A DNA stretch of 64,000 bases from Brachionus manjavacas (lineage: Eukaryota; Rotifera; Eurotatoria; Ploima; Brachionidae), in assembly GCA_019054805.1 (NCBI GenBank), contig JAHQIY010000003.1:4526001-4590000 (forward strand). Direction: 5' to 3'. The translations under genes and the position numbers were made by a program. This document shows positions 1 through 12,079 of the stretch, piece after piece (position 1 is the stretch's first letter; each line of letters starts with the position of its first letter). The notes below the pieces were generated by a model. The model was not told the origin of the DNA. It saw only the letters and a program-made list of their open reading frames with translations, and searched no databases.

Positions 1-471
1 TGATAGATCATTTAAATATTTCAATAAAAATTCTCTTGGCATTTTATTTTCTTAAAAAATTAAAAATAACCACTTTTCGTTATTTCTTGACATAAAAGTA
101 CTTTATAAGCTTATTCTGTAATTTTTCTACCAAGTTTTGACGAGAATAAAACAGAATAGAACTAAATGAAATTTAGAATATTTATTTGATCTTTTATTTA
201 GTTAGCTATTATAATAAGCTTTTGATCAATTTGACAATGTGTTTTCTTAATTTTCAATCAATTTTTTTTCTTCCAAGCTCTTTAGAGTAAATTTTTGTGA
301 GTTCATGATCAAATTTTGTTTGAATATTTCAAAATCGATTATTTTGAAATTATCATCTCATGAAATTGATTCATGAGATATCTTGGAGGGTTCTCTACAA
401 TTATTATTGTGTTTCATTTATTATTATTAAATTTGAAAATAAAAAATCTGTAATTATTAAAATCACTAAAG

Positions 472-2807
472 GTGTTTAACAAAGTGGTATTTTGTCTAAA
501 TGGCTTATTCAACGATTCAAAGATTTTAGTACTGACAAATGCCAAAAAATCTATATCCAAGTTAGAAAATTCTGTTTTTACATTTGGAAAATTAAATTTT
601 GAAAATTCATATCTAAAAAATATCATTTTTTTGTTAAACTTAGGTTTTAAATTTGTTCCAAATACCTTCACAAACAACTTATTATATGAAGTCTATTGAA
701 GTCGATTATATGAAGTTTTATTTAACCTTGATTCATCCATAATCAATTTCAACTCTAAACTTTTTTATCTTTATAAAAATTTTCTAAAAGAATCAGTTGA
801 TTTAGAAGATGTTGAAATCGAAGAAGATGATCTTATAGATGAAAATAATTCTAAAAACATTAATTTATTTTTTTGTTGATAAATTTTGTGATGGTTTTAA
901 AAGAAACAATAAAAATATAAAAAATATACCGAAATTAAATGAAAGCATTAAGTTAAGATATGAAATTATTGTAAAGTTAAAAATAATTTAAATAAAATTT
1001 TTTTTTCTAATCTTGAGAAAGATAAAATTAAATCCTTAAAAAGGTATTTAAAAGAAAAAACATTTAAAATACTTCAATGTGATGAGAATGTTGGAACTTT
1101 CTTAATAAGCAATGAGGATTTTCTTCAACTAGCATATGAGCATTTAGATAACACTGAAACATACCTTAAATTAGAAATAAATCTGCTTTTAGATACGGAA
1201 AAAAAGATAAATAATGAGTTGAAATATCTATATGATAAAAGTTGTCTTTCTAAAAGACTTTACAATAGATTATTAGTAAAAAAAAGTAAAATTGGTACAT
1301 TTAGAATTTTACCAAAAATTCATAAATCTAAATTTGGTTTAAGACCAATAATAAATTGCATTGACCATCCTACTTCTAAAATGTGCCGGTTTATTGATAC
1401 AATATTTCAACCTTTTTTGAAAAATTGTAATACAATTTTAAAAGACTCTCAAGAGCTCTTACAAATTTGTGAGAATAAGAAATTTGAAAGTGAAAAAGTT
1501 TTTCTTTATTCGTGTGATTTTGAGTCTCTCTATACTAATATTAAACCAGAACATGCTACTTTATTACTCTGTGAGTTTCTCAATAGTTCAAATATATTTG
1601 TTGACAATTTTGAGTTTAATTTAATATCAATTAAAACAATTTTAAATTTGATTTTTACATGTGGTATTTTTGAGCTTAATAAAGGATTTTATGTTCAAAA
1701 GTTATTGTTACCGATGGGATGTAAATGCGGTCCGTCTGTATCAAACCTTTATCTTTTTATTTTAGAAAAAAAACTGGGTTTCTTTAAATAGCTCTTTCAT
1801 ACTATAAAAAAGATTTATTGATGACTTATTTATTGCATCTACTATAGACTTAAATTTAGATGAATTTAAGTCACAATTTCTTTATTTAAAACTGAATATT
1901 TCAATAGATAACTCAGTAATTTTTCTAGACTTAAAAATTAAATTTGAACCTTTATTTAAGATGTTAATCTTTAATCTTTATATAAAACCCACAAACTCAT
2001 GTAATTATTTAATGCCAGTTTCTAACCATCCTGAACATATATTTAAAAATATTCCAGTTTCTCTTTTTACTAGAATTAGAAGAATATGTACTTTTTATTT
2101 AGATTATTTAGCCCATTCAAGAGATCTGATAGTACAATTATTTGATATTTTTAATTCATTTGATAAAAATATTTCAGAGCTATATTTTATTATTAAAGAT
2201 TCTTTTCAGAAAATAAAAATAGAATCTAGTTTTTTGAAAAATATGGAATTAATGGTGGGAAATAAAATTCAGAAAAATATAGGCTCTTTATTTTTATTAA
2301 ATTTTAAACTAAATAATACCAAAAAATTTTACTCAGATAAGTGTGATATCTTTGGATGTTTGAGCTGTAAATTTACCGAAAAAAAGTTTTATTTGAAATA
2401 TAAAAAACTTTTTATTCCATTCTTGAGTGACTCAAATTGTAAATCGAATGGAATAGTTTATATAATTAAATGTAAAAAATTTAAATTATTTTATATAGGT
2501 GAATCATCTAGAAAAGCCAAAATAAAAATATTAGATCATTTATATTCAATTAGGAAATTTAAAAAGGATATTATAAAATCTCTAAGTAATTTTTAATTCA
2601 TGTTCAGAAGTATCTATTCACTTTAACAAAATAAATCATGTTGAAGATAATTTTTCATTCTATATAGTTAAATCTGACCTGAAACAAGACATTATTCGAA
2701 AATCAACTGAAACTGACCTTATAAACTTTTTCTTAAAATTTGATATACCTATTATGAATAAAAAAATTCCTAAAATTGAAAATATAAAAAATTTAAATTT
2801 TTCATAA
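472..2807 (+). mobile_element. Penelope-like retroelement with GIY-YIG domain, copy 1 (broken)
   Basis: The conceptual protein follows the Penelope-like order. An N-terminal part (472-870) is followed by a pre-RT block with CDENVGTFLISNEDF (about 1080-1125). The RT has KIHKSKFGLRPIIN, motif A CDFESLYTNI (about 1515) and GCKCGPSVSNLYLF, and motif C reads RFIDDLF (about 1818). The linker contains [10 protein letters not shown]. The C-terminal GIY-YIG endonuclease domain shows GIVYIIKC and [10 protein letters not shown] (about 2450-2520), preceded by a Cys-rich stretch. Lesions seen: disrupted frame near 700-1000, a frame change after GFFK (about 1790), a TAA stop just before RFIDD where copy 2 has TAC, loss of the linker segment kept in copy 2, and a frameshift near 2594 after which the GIY-YIG C-terminus runs on to TAA at 2805. 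In this family the RT copies RNA and the nuclease nicks the target. This copy cannot encode both. Confidence 0.88.
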
Positions 2808-3246
2808 AAAAACTATTTATCTTTAATTTTTATTAACTTTTATTTTTTGAATTGTAAATTAATTATTCTAAATTTAAATATTTAATTTCAATTATGAAAA
2901 TTCGACATTAATTTTACATTAATTTCAAAAACTATTTTTTGTATATTAAAAAATTTTTTTCTAATTATCTAATTTTTCTAATAAATTAATAATAATTTGA
3001 GAAGTAATTATTTCTATTTTATAGAATATTCCTTTTTATTTTTTTATTTTTTATTTCTTTTATTTAATTTAATTCTTTATTTCAGTCTAATAAATTTGGT
3101 CGAAACGCGTCGTGACAAATTTATTATTTTTTTTTTATTCGAAAGTTTTTTAAAATAAATATTTTTTAAAAAATTATCGTTTTTTGCAATTGTTGCTTTA
3201 TTGAATCCAATAAAGTTAAATCTCTTATTTTGGAACATCTATTACA
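2808..3246 (+). other. AT-rich 3' flank of the Penelope-like element
   Basis: Homopolymer-rich AT sequence, nearly identical in copy 2 (15645-16083), with no coding potential. A short less AT-rich phrase, GGTCGAAACGCGTCGTGAC, lies near 3098. The 3' end of the Penelope-like element probably lies in here, but I could not fix it. Confidence 0.4.
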
Positions 3247-3430
3247 TAATAATAATAATAAATAAATAGCTACAGCAAGCGAGCTTGCGGAGATGGCTTA
3301 CTCGGAAGCCATCTATGGTAGCTAATTGCGCAAAAATCGAGAGATAAATTAAGGAACTACAACGAAAGTAACAGAGACGAAACTAAGGTACAAGACGAAT
3401 ACGAGAGATTATACAGATTAATGTGATAAA
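3247..3430 (-). mobile_element. LINE 3'-end relic with microsatellite tail
   Basis: Read on the minus strand, a short hairpin-rich segment (CCGCAAGCTCGCTTGC near 3280) is followed by an A/T triplet tail (TTATTATTATTATT). This is the same architecture as the 3' end of the CR1-like element at 49548-49700: stem-loop, then microsatellite. No coding sequence is preserved. The copy 2 counterpart is near 16084-16270. Confidence 0.45.
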
Positions 3431-3660
3431 ATAGATTAAAAGTAATTCAAAAAATTAGTCGTGAATAAGAAATAAATAAAAAATAAATTAAATAATGGTT
3501 CAATAGTATAAAAACAATAAATACAATAAATTAAAATATCCTGAAGACTCTTTATCAAACAAATAAAAGACATTGGTAAAGTAATTGTTTTAAATCCTTA
3601 GTCTGCAGATATTAAAGTTTGTAAAGATGCACTCAATTTTGAATGTCAAACAATATGGTC

Positions 3661-3816
3661 AAAAGTCAAAGTCATGAAGTCAAAGTCAAGTCTGGAATTT
3701 GACTTAAAATTTTATTTTTCTGAAGTCAAGTCTGGAATTTGACTTTAAATTTTATTTTTCTGAAGTCAAGTCTGGAATTTGACTTTAAATTTTATTTTTT
3801 TGAATCAAGTCTGGAC
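3661..3816. repeat. Tandem repeats of about 40 bp (three units), left side of hAT
   Basis: Three near-identical units each contain GAAGTCAAGTCTGGAATTTG followed by an AT-rich half. They are preceded by a partial unit rich in AGTCAAAGTC. They resemble, in inverted orientation, the repeats at 10781-10990 on the other side of the transposase gene. Subterminal repeats of this sort are usual binding sites for hAT transposases. The copy 2 counterpart is 16497-16652. Confidence 0.75.
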
Positions 3817-3887
3817 CAGAGTTGTTTAAAAGTTCAAGTCAAGACTTTTTTTTTTTTCAAAAGTCCCACCAAATATTTTTATTTTTT

Positions 3888-4241
3888 CTAAAATAAACGG
3901 GCTGCCAAGAAAAAAGTAAAAAAAATAAATCTAAGTTAATTTAATATATTTTTAATTAAAAAAAAATAGTTTTTTAATTAAAAAAATTAAATTTAAAAAT
4001 TAAAAAAAAAAAAAAGAAGAAAATAAAGTTTATTTCAAAGTTAAAAAAATTAGATAAAAAAAATTTTTTATTTGAAAATTAAAAAAAAATAACTTTGAAA
4101 TAAACTTTATTTTCTTCTTTTTTTTTTTTTAATTTTTAAATTTAATATTTTTAATTAAAAAACTATTTTTTTTTAATTAAAAATATATTAAATTAACTTA
4201 GATTTATTTTTTACTTTTTCTTGGCAGCCCGTTTATTTTAG
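3888..4241. repeat. Near-perfect 354-bp palindrome, copy 1
   Basis: The left arm starts CTAAAATAAACGGGCTGCCA. The right arm ends with its reverse complement, TGGCAGCCCGTTTATTTTAG, and the sequence mirrors through a centre near 4064 with only small indels in A/T runs. Related single-arm sequence without the mirror follows CAGAGTTG at 13813, so the palindrome looks like a head-to-head duplication of a transposon end. Such a hairpin could stall replication or make double-stranded RNA if transcribed. Confidence 0.9.
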
Positions 4242-4585
4242 AAAAATTTGAAGAAGAAAAAATTTTATTTCAAAGTTAAAAAAATTAGATAAAAAAATTT
4301 TATTTAAAAATTAAAAAAAAAAAATAATAGAAACTAGTTGTATGTACTTGGTATTTATAGTCGTTGGTAATTGTAAGCCGTTAGTACTTTTTTGTACTTT
4401 TTGGTCTTTGGAAGTTGTTGGCCCACGTCCAATCACCAATTTATATTTTTTTTATTTTTTGCCGGATTTTTGGTCGCCCGTATATTTTTGGCTGTTTATT
4501 TTGGCGGTCTAAAACTAAATTTTATTTTTTTGAAATCAAGTTAAAGTTAAAATTTACAATTTAAAATATTTATTTTAAATAAAGT
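4242..4585. other. Non-coding 3' side of hAT transposase, copy 1
   Basis: AT-rich sequence with a G/T-rich middle (about 4340-4510). Copy 2 has GGTGATTGGTTGTTGG here and can pair it with the following CCAATCACCAA. Copy 1 lacks about 17 bases and so lost that hairpin. No gene seen. Confidence 0.4.
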
Positions 4586-7500
4586 TTAGTTCTCTAATTT
4601 TAATGTTTTCAAATTACATTTTATCATTGTTAATTTTTCCAAGTTATTTGGTGTTAATCTTGAACGATGAGGTCTAATGATATAGCCTGATGAAGAAAAT
4701 AATCGTTCAACTGGACCAGATGTAGCCGGAATACTTAGAAATTTAATTGCCAATCGATACATTCCAGGAATAACAGTTTTCATTTTTCTTCAAAAATCGT
4801 TTACATCTAGATCAGGATCGTACTCAATGTCTTCATAATATTTATATTCCCTCGCAAAACATTTATTTTGGCATGGATTTTTTAATTTTGCTTTAGGGTA
4901 GCTAAAAAACTTTTTTCCCTTTGTTGGTGAGTTAAGAAGAGAAAAGGATACATCAGAATTTACACTAATTGTACTAGCTGAAGTTGGGATGTCTGTTTGC
5001 ATTGTTTGATCATTTTCATTGTTTTGACTTGGTGCATTTAAATTTTGATTAATTAGTTGCCATTCGTTTTTTATTTGCTCTTTTAAACATGAACGAAAAA
5101 TGTCTGAATCAGTTTCATTCAAATTTGTAGATTCAAGCCAATAAAATTTAAAACTTGGATCAAGGAAGGTTGCAATAAACCAGCAGCAATCATTAAAAAT
5201 TCCAGATACAGGCAGATCATAAATATTTGAGAATATTCCAGCGAAACGATCATTTATCTCTTTTTTAAATCTTCAACTAAGGTTTTTGAACATTTGTTAT
5301 TAATTTTAACCTCTTCAAGATGGTTTAAAAGTTGTAAAAGACTAGGAATTGCTAAACTAAGTGATGAATAAAATTCTCCTAAAATTGTAAATTTATGAAA
5401 TTTAGCAAGTTTAAAAAATAACAGGAATAAAAAATTAGAGTTTTTAAATATCTTAAAATTTAAAGTCAAATTTAGACGCTATATTTGAATTTTTTAACGT
5501 TCCATGAACTAATTTTACTGGCGATTGTTATTCAAAATCTTTTAAATGACTTTAAAATAAAATTAAAAACTAGACATCAGAATTATTTAATTAAAAAAAA
5601 TTTTTTTTGTTAGATCAAACAACTTGAAAAATTTTAAAATTAAAGTTAATTACTTGACTTTAAAAATGCTTTAATATCATTTTTTTTTACCATTGTGCCG
5701 GTTTATTTAAAAATTTAAAAAATTCTTCCTTAATAAAATCTAATTTTTTATCCAATTTTTTTGAATAGAAATTACCTTGGAGTAAATCTGTTACATATTC
5801 GAAAGGTTCTAAAATGTTAATCAAATCAGCCAATTTGGTTAAATCCTGATGTTTTAGCATTAAATTTCTCTCGTCGACTGATGATAAAATGTTATTCAAA
5901 TCTTCTAATTTTATTTTAAGAATGGCTCTTAAAGTTTTTAATTCACTATTCCATCTCACTTCAATTGGCTTTGGTATCATATTATATTTTTTTTCAGATA
6001 AAAAGTCAGCAAATATCTTTTTTTGTCTCGATTTATTTCCTATCTTAAAGCATTTCGCCAGAAGTCTTTTAGCGTTGTTGAACCTTTTTAGACTTTTTTT
6101 GATAACCAACTGAAGAGAATGAGCAAAACATCTAAGATGAAGACCTTTAGTAGCTTGTGATGATAACTGACCGAATGAGTGAAACCGAATGAAATTTATA
6201 TTTTCTTCCTCTCCATTTAGTGATTCTTCATCTTCAGAATCATCTGAATCATTTAGTATTTGATTTGTATCTGGCCCAATTTCGAACTCATCGTCTCCAA
6301 CTTTTGAAATTAGATAAAATAATTATATTATTTCAAATAAAAAGCCAATCTGTTTTAAGTTTTAAATATCTGTTAAAAAATTGTTTTTTATTTATTCGTA
6401 ATTATTTACACGATCTACAGCTCTCCTGTGCTAGTTTGATTTATTAAAAATTGCTCCTTGCTAAGATAAGAAAATTGGGAAAATCAAAGGGAAACACAAA
6501 CTTGATAAGTTTAAATTGGGCAATGAAAGAACACGGAAAACAAGTGGAGGTTTCTGTGTCTCATTATTATTTTAAGAGCAAATTTTTCACCCATCAAACA
6601 AGCACAGACGAAATCTTTAAAAAGTATTTACTATGCTAAAACTGTTTTAAATTAATTACGTAAAAAATTAGTTGATTACATGAAAATATAAATTTTATTA
6701 GCTATAAGTCATGATCGTTATTTTTTATAAAATAATGTTACAATTGCTCATTATTTTAAAATCTGAATAAAACATATAATCAAATTTCATTAATTAATTA
6801 TGACTTAAAAAGGAAACATTCTAATTAGATTTTGGATTAGAATGTTTTTATTTTAAAATCGTTTAAGATAATCAGTTATTTATTTAATATATACTGGAAA
6901 AAAATGTCTAAAAAAAATCTTTAAATCCTTTATTCTCTTTTTTTACTCTATTAATTGAATTAGTTTAGTGCTGGTCGCAATCTTAAAATTCATCAGGCCA
7001 TGAATCATGATTGCATGTTTAAAATTTAATTTAATGTGACAAATTATTTGACTAAAAAAGTTAAAATTAAACTTAAAAAAGTTCCAATTATATTATTATT
7101 ACATTTTTTTATTTGATAATCTATAAATTTAAACAAATATTCAAAGGCAAGTTGAAGTTTATGATAATGTTTAAATGATCAAAATGTAATTAATTTTAGT
7201 ATTAATTGATATGATGAAATTAGCTTTTATTAATTATATTTAAATTTAACATAAGATGCTTACTATTTTATTAAAAAAAACTTTCTAATTGATTTTTGAT
7301 TGATTTTTCTAAAATCTTAATTTTGATAAATAAAAAGACAAATTTAAAAATCCACATAAAGGTTTCCAAATTGTGACTTAAAATGATATTAAAATAAAAA
7401 TAAAATATGCTTCGACAAATAAAAAGTTAGATTTTGAATTGAAAAATTTCAAAATATCGATTAAGATTTTATTTTCACTTCAGACAAAAATTCATTTAAT

Positions 7501-10440
7501 TTTCTATTTAATTAAAGATTAAACAATTTATGTTTAATAAAGTTTAGTCATTTAATATTAAAAAAAATGATTAATAATACCTTTTTATTAAACTCAAAAA
7601 CTAAAGATTTTGTTTTGAAAATTACATTTATCATGAACTTCAATTTGCCATATTCAAAATGATAGAAAGAACAGAAAAAAAATGTAAAAAAATAGAATAA
7701 ATTTTTTCTAAAGGTTTAAACTAAATTCAGTAAAAGCAACATAATGCAACATTCAAAGTTTTATCAAATATCAAGGTCTGCTAAATTTGCAGATTTCAGC
7801 AGATATTAAATTTCAATATAATCGAGTGTACTATATTTTGCAGATATTTTGGACATCAGACTTTTACAGTTGATGCAATTTTAATGTTGCACCATTCTGC
7901 ATTCATAGAATTAATTTTAAACTTTTAGAAAAAACGTTATTAAATTTTTTACACTTTGTTTTGTTCTTTTGAACTGAACTTCACAAAACCACTTGATTTG
8001 AGACTTTAAACATTTAAAAATTTCTGATTAATAATGAAGATTCAAACTCAATTCATGTTAATTGTTTTTACTTCATTTTTACATACCTAGATCTTGAAGT
8101 TTTCAAAATTTAACCATATTTGCTCCATTGTCAGTTACTAATTTTACAACTTTGTTTCTTAAAAAACAAATTATTATTTATGTAGCGATATTTTCAAAAA
8201 AGCAAACTTAATGTCAAAAAAGGCTAAAACGTTGTCCATTTCAGTTTTAATCTTTAAGCCGGTAATTGAACCGTTTATGTGTCTACAAGCCAAAACAATA
8301 CTTTTAAACTCAAACAATTCGTCTACGAAATGACAGGTCACTCCAATGAAGGATCGAAGCCTACGATCACTCCATTTATCGACTGTTAATGACAAGTATT
8401 CAATACTTTTTAATGTTTCACTTATGCACGATAACATAGACAAATTAACATTCTTTTGAATGGATATTAGGCCTCTCCTTGTGATAGGTATCCATTTTGG
8501 GCAAACAAGTTTCATAAAAATACGAAATCCTTTAATTTTTTTGAAATAATTAGAAAAAAAATGAGATAAAATTAAATTCAATTAAAATTTTTTTTAATTT
8601 TTTTATCTCTTTTTTGTCTTAAATTTTTAAATTTAAATGCCGGGTCAATAATTAAAATTAAACTTTTTTAATATTTTTAATATTTTTTTTACCATAATTC
8701 CAACGTCGCATCTATAAAATAAACTCAATAAATATTTTTTATATTTAATTTTTTTTAAAGTTTAAAACCCCGAGTCTCTAATAAAGACTTTTTTTGAAGC
8801 TCTGCTTTTCTATTTGAATTTCTATTATAAACGCTACGTTTTTAATATGTATCGACTATGTGACCCATAGGACTTTTAAAATAAAAAATTTAACATTGTA
8901 AGGTCTATGTTAGACCATGCACCAAATATCCTTTTCATGGTATTAAAGCATGCGTTGCTAAACAAGGGGATACGGTAGTTAAATTGTACTTCTTTACTCT
9001 AATTTTACTTTTACCAATTAAAAACAAAATTTTTGATCCTTTGACACTTGAAAAAAGCAATAATTTAATTAGCTAAAATATTTTTTTTAATATTTAAGTT
9101 AATTCGACTTAATTTTATTCTCAAAGCTTTAAAGAAGTCAAAAATTTTAAATAAAAGTATAATTTAAAAAAAATTAATGAAAATGCTTTCTTTTTCTTAT
9201 TAAATGTTTTTCATTCACAATTTACCTAAAAATTTTTAAAATTAATTTCTAATAAATAATTCATGAAATTTAAGTTACGATTAAAGGAATATAGAGAAGC
9301 AAATCGAAGCAATGTGAAGAAAATTAGAGGATCAAAAATCAATTGGAAATTTAAACACGAGATTTCTTAAAAGCAACGAATTAAAGAATTTAAAATTGAA
9401 TTTTTTTAAATTTTAACAATTAGACATTAAAATTATATTTACCTTAAGTCTCAACAAGTCTTAATGGCAAACTACAGAGTACAATTAAGTATTTGAAAAT
9501 GAAAAAATTTATATTCTGTTGTGAGAGCTCTTTTTTTTCATCACTGCTTTCAAATGCCATAACCGATAGTTTTCTTTCATATAAGATTTTAAATTCATTG
9601 TAGATATTTGAATTGCATTTTTTTAAATGTCTTATAAAATTCGAGGTGTTACAAGCCAAGTCGTTGATGATTTCATTGCATGATGTACATTTTGCATAAG
9701 TGCATAATTTTTTTTTCGAATTTGCTTTAATTGTTAAAAAAGTAAAATTAGTAATAAAATTTTTTAATTACATTTGAATCATTTTTAATGAAAGATTAAA
9801 TGAAAACCTATTACAAAAACCAGACTGGTATAAAAGTCAGAAAAAATTGTCTAACAAGTCAAAGTATGACTTGGACTTTAAAATATATTTTTTTCTGTAA
9901 TAACTTGTAATATAGTACTATATTCATAAATTAAAAAAAAAGTCAGGAATTTGACTTGATTCAGATAATTTAAAGTCACAATTTTAATTTTTATTAAAAC
10001 AAGTAATTTTTTTTATATTTTGATTTTTCATATATTTTAATTCTATTTTAAAAATTAATAAAATTTTTGATTTGATTATTTTTTAATTTTTGAAACAAGT
10101 CAAAGAACTGACTTACATTTGACTTATTTCATTAAAGTGTCACTTTTAAAAACTTTTATATAAAAACTTGATCAAATAAAAAATTAATTTAAAAAAATAG
10201 TGAGCTTTTAATATTAAATTTTACTTGCTTTTATTTAGTATATTTTTTAAAAATGGCTAAAAGTCTTACATTTTTTTTCAATATTTGTAAACCCAAGTTT
10301 AAATATAAGTGGAATCGTTTTTTTTTTGGCTTGGTTAACGGCATCGAATTGGTTTCCTCAACCTGCTGCACAACTTGAGTAACTTCGCTTGTTTGAGATT
10401 TAGAAAAATGCAGGGAGTTAGGAGGTGCTGAGTTTTCCAT
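4586..10440 (-). pseudogene. hAT transposase, multi-exon, copy 1 (inactivated)
   Basis: Exon-like blocks in gene order: possible start MENSAPPNSLHF (10440); BED zinc finger with CTSC and HLKKC (about 9720-9600); an RNase H-like block with LSLTVDKWSDRRLRSF (8541-8174); VTDNGANMVK (about 8140); a block with an acidic stretch, RCFAHSLQLVIKKSLK and VRWNSELKTL (about 6320-5690); GEFYSSLSLAIPSLLQLL (from about 5380); and the hAT dimerisation domain LSIPATSGPVERLFSS (4783-4586). Lesions: one T is missing near 5254 relative to copy 2, which shifts the frame after VEDLKK. TGA stops follow NDF (4792-4790) and NMVKF (about 8117), at sites where Trp would fit, and both occur in copy 2 too. The codons spanning HSLQLVIKKSLK (about 6095) are intact here and broken in copy 2. 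Exon limits are approximate. Confidence 0.85.
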
Positions 10441-10780
10441 CTAATAGTTAAATAAATAAATGATATTTAAATAGTTAAATAATTAAATCATTATCTGTTC
10501 CCATTTCAAATCGAAAATATGAAGGTTGAATAAGCAATTTAAATTAAGCTAGAAAATTATTTTCATGTTTTTCTTAAAAACGCTAATGAAACCCTACTTA
10601 TATAAATATTAAAATTAAATACAGAAGCATCAATTCTAATGAAACTGTCTAACAGTCTCTAAAGCTTGAAATATATTTTTTTTAATATTAACAAAAAATT
10701 AAATGTTGCAATATCAAAAGTTTTGATACATACATTAGCAATATTACTTAAACTTAAATATAAATAAATATTCATTTTCT

Positions 10781-10990
10781 TTGACTTTATAATTATTTTA
10801 GACTCAAGTCAAAGTCAGACTTTGACTTTAAAATTATTTTAGACTCAAGTCAAAGTCAGACTTTGACTTTGAAATAATTTTGAACTCAAGTCAAAGTCAG
10901 ACTTTGACTTTAAAATTATTTTAGACTTAAGTCAAAGTCAGACTTTGACTTTGAAATAATTTTGAACTCAAGTCAAAGTTTACTTTTTTT
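10781..10990. repeat. Tandem repeats of about 41 bp, right side of hAT, copy 1
   Basis: About five units share AAGTCAAAGTCAGACTTTGA, itself nearly palindromic, alternating with TTAAAATTATTTTAGACT or GAAATAATTTTGAACT. They lie just inside the right candidate terminus. They are the inverted counterpart of the repeats at 3661-3816. A related motif also occurs singly near 9860 and 10095. Confidence 0.85.
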
Positions 10991-11004
10991 AAGTCTCAAC
11001 TATG

Positions 11005-12079
11005 AGGTGCAATATCAATATCAATAATTAATTTTTGAAGTTGATAAAAAATTCAATTCTTATTTTTAATTTTATCACAAATAATATAAGCTATGCAAAT
11101 TTTACACGCTTTTAGAAACTAATTCTTTTTTAATATTCTTTTTTTAAATAAAAATATATTCCTATTAACTATTTTAACAAAATTTGTATTATAATTTGTA
11201 TATTAAACAACCAAAAAAAAATTTTTCGACACACCTTCTCTTAACAAGAGTAAGTTGGTATTAGTTTCTGATGGAATTTAAAATGTGCAATAGTTTTTAT
11301 TTTTACTTCAATTGAATAATTTTTTTAATTATTAAAAATGAAATCTATTGAAATATTAATAAATGAAAGATGAAGCTATCATATAGACAAATGAATATTT
11401 TTAAATAAAAAAAGACTGAGAATCTTTAAAATTTTAAAAGATTGAAGCTTCAAAAGATTGATTCGAAAATTCTTAGCTTGAAATTATTCTATTTTTTCAA
11501 AAATAGAAAGTTTAAAAATAAAATTTCTTTGAATTAAAAAAAAGCTCAAATAAAATACAAGCTAAAATTATTTTATTATTTTAAATTAATTTTATAAAAT
11601 TTTAGAAATTTAAATTCAATTTCACATTTTTGAAGAAGATGTTTCATAAATTTAAGTACTTAACTATTCGGGAAAGAAAGTAGAAATAGTAAGGTAGCAA
11701 TTACAATAACACAAAGGTGTAAAGTATTTATTCGATCCTCAATTTATATTCCTCTCTTGTCTGTTAATCGATGGAACAGATTGAAACGTTCTTTTATATG
11801 TTTTATAAATTAATAGGGAAGTCATGATATTTATTCGAAATTAAATGTGCAATATTTAAAAATTTAATCTACTAAATACACTTTTCCAAATTTTTCAAAT
11901 CGTCTCAAATCAATTTTCACATTCATTTTCAAAGATTTGATTTACCTTTAAGCTCAAATATTTCAATGATTCAAATTTCAGTCTTAAAAATGTAAGCTAA
12001 TCAGAGAAATTTTTTAAAATAAAAAAGAAAATTTTATTCCAAGACTTGGCAAAATCATTCAAAAATCACATACATAGAC
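11005..12079. other. No gene seen (copy 1)
   Basis: AT-rich sequence outside the hAT right end, with no open frame of interest. One slightly less AT-rich stretch (about 11660-11800) has no recognisable similarity. Nearly identical in copy 2. Confidence 0.4.

Larger units (their letters stand above)
3817..11004 (-). mobile_element. hAT DNA transposon, copy 1 (degenerate)
   Basis: The minus-strand transposase exons (4586-10440) lie between candidate ends that start CAGAGTTG (3817) and, read inward from the right, CATAGTTG (11004). The first eight bases agree at seven positions, as expected for hAT terminal inverted repeats. Subterminal repeats flank both sides. The 8-bp flanks (GTCTGGAC and AGGTGCAA) do not match, so the two termini may not be an original pair, or the left end may lie further out near 3640. 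A palindrome sits inside at 3888-4241. The presence of hAT is certain; the exact ends are not. Confidence 0.7.

Noticed and set aside
6451..6639. 62-codon plus-strand frame present in both duplicate copies (also 19304-19492)
   Set aside because: It lies in a hAT intron region, has no family resemblance, and its conservation is explained by the duplication.
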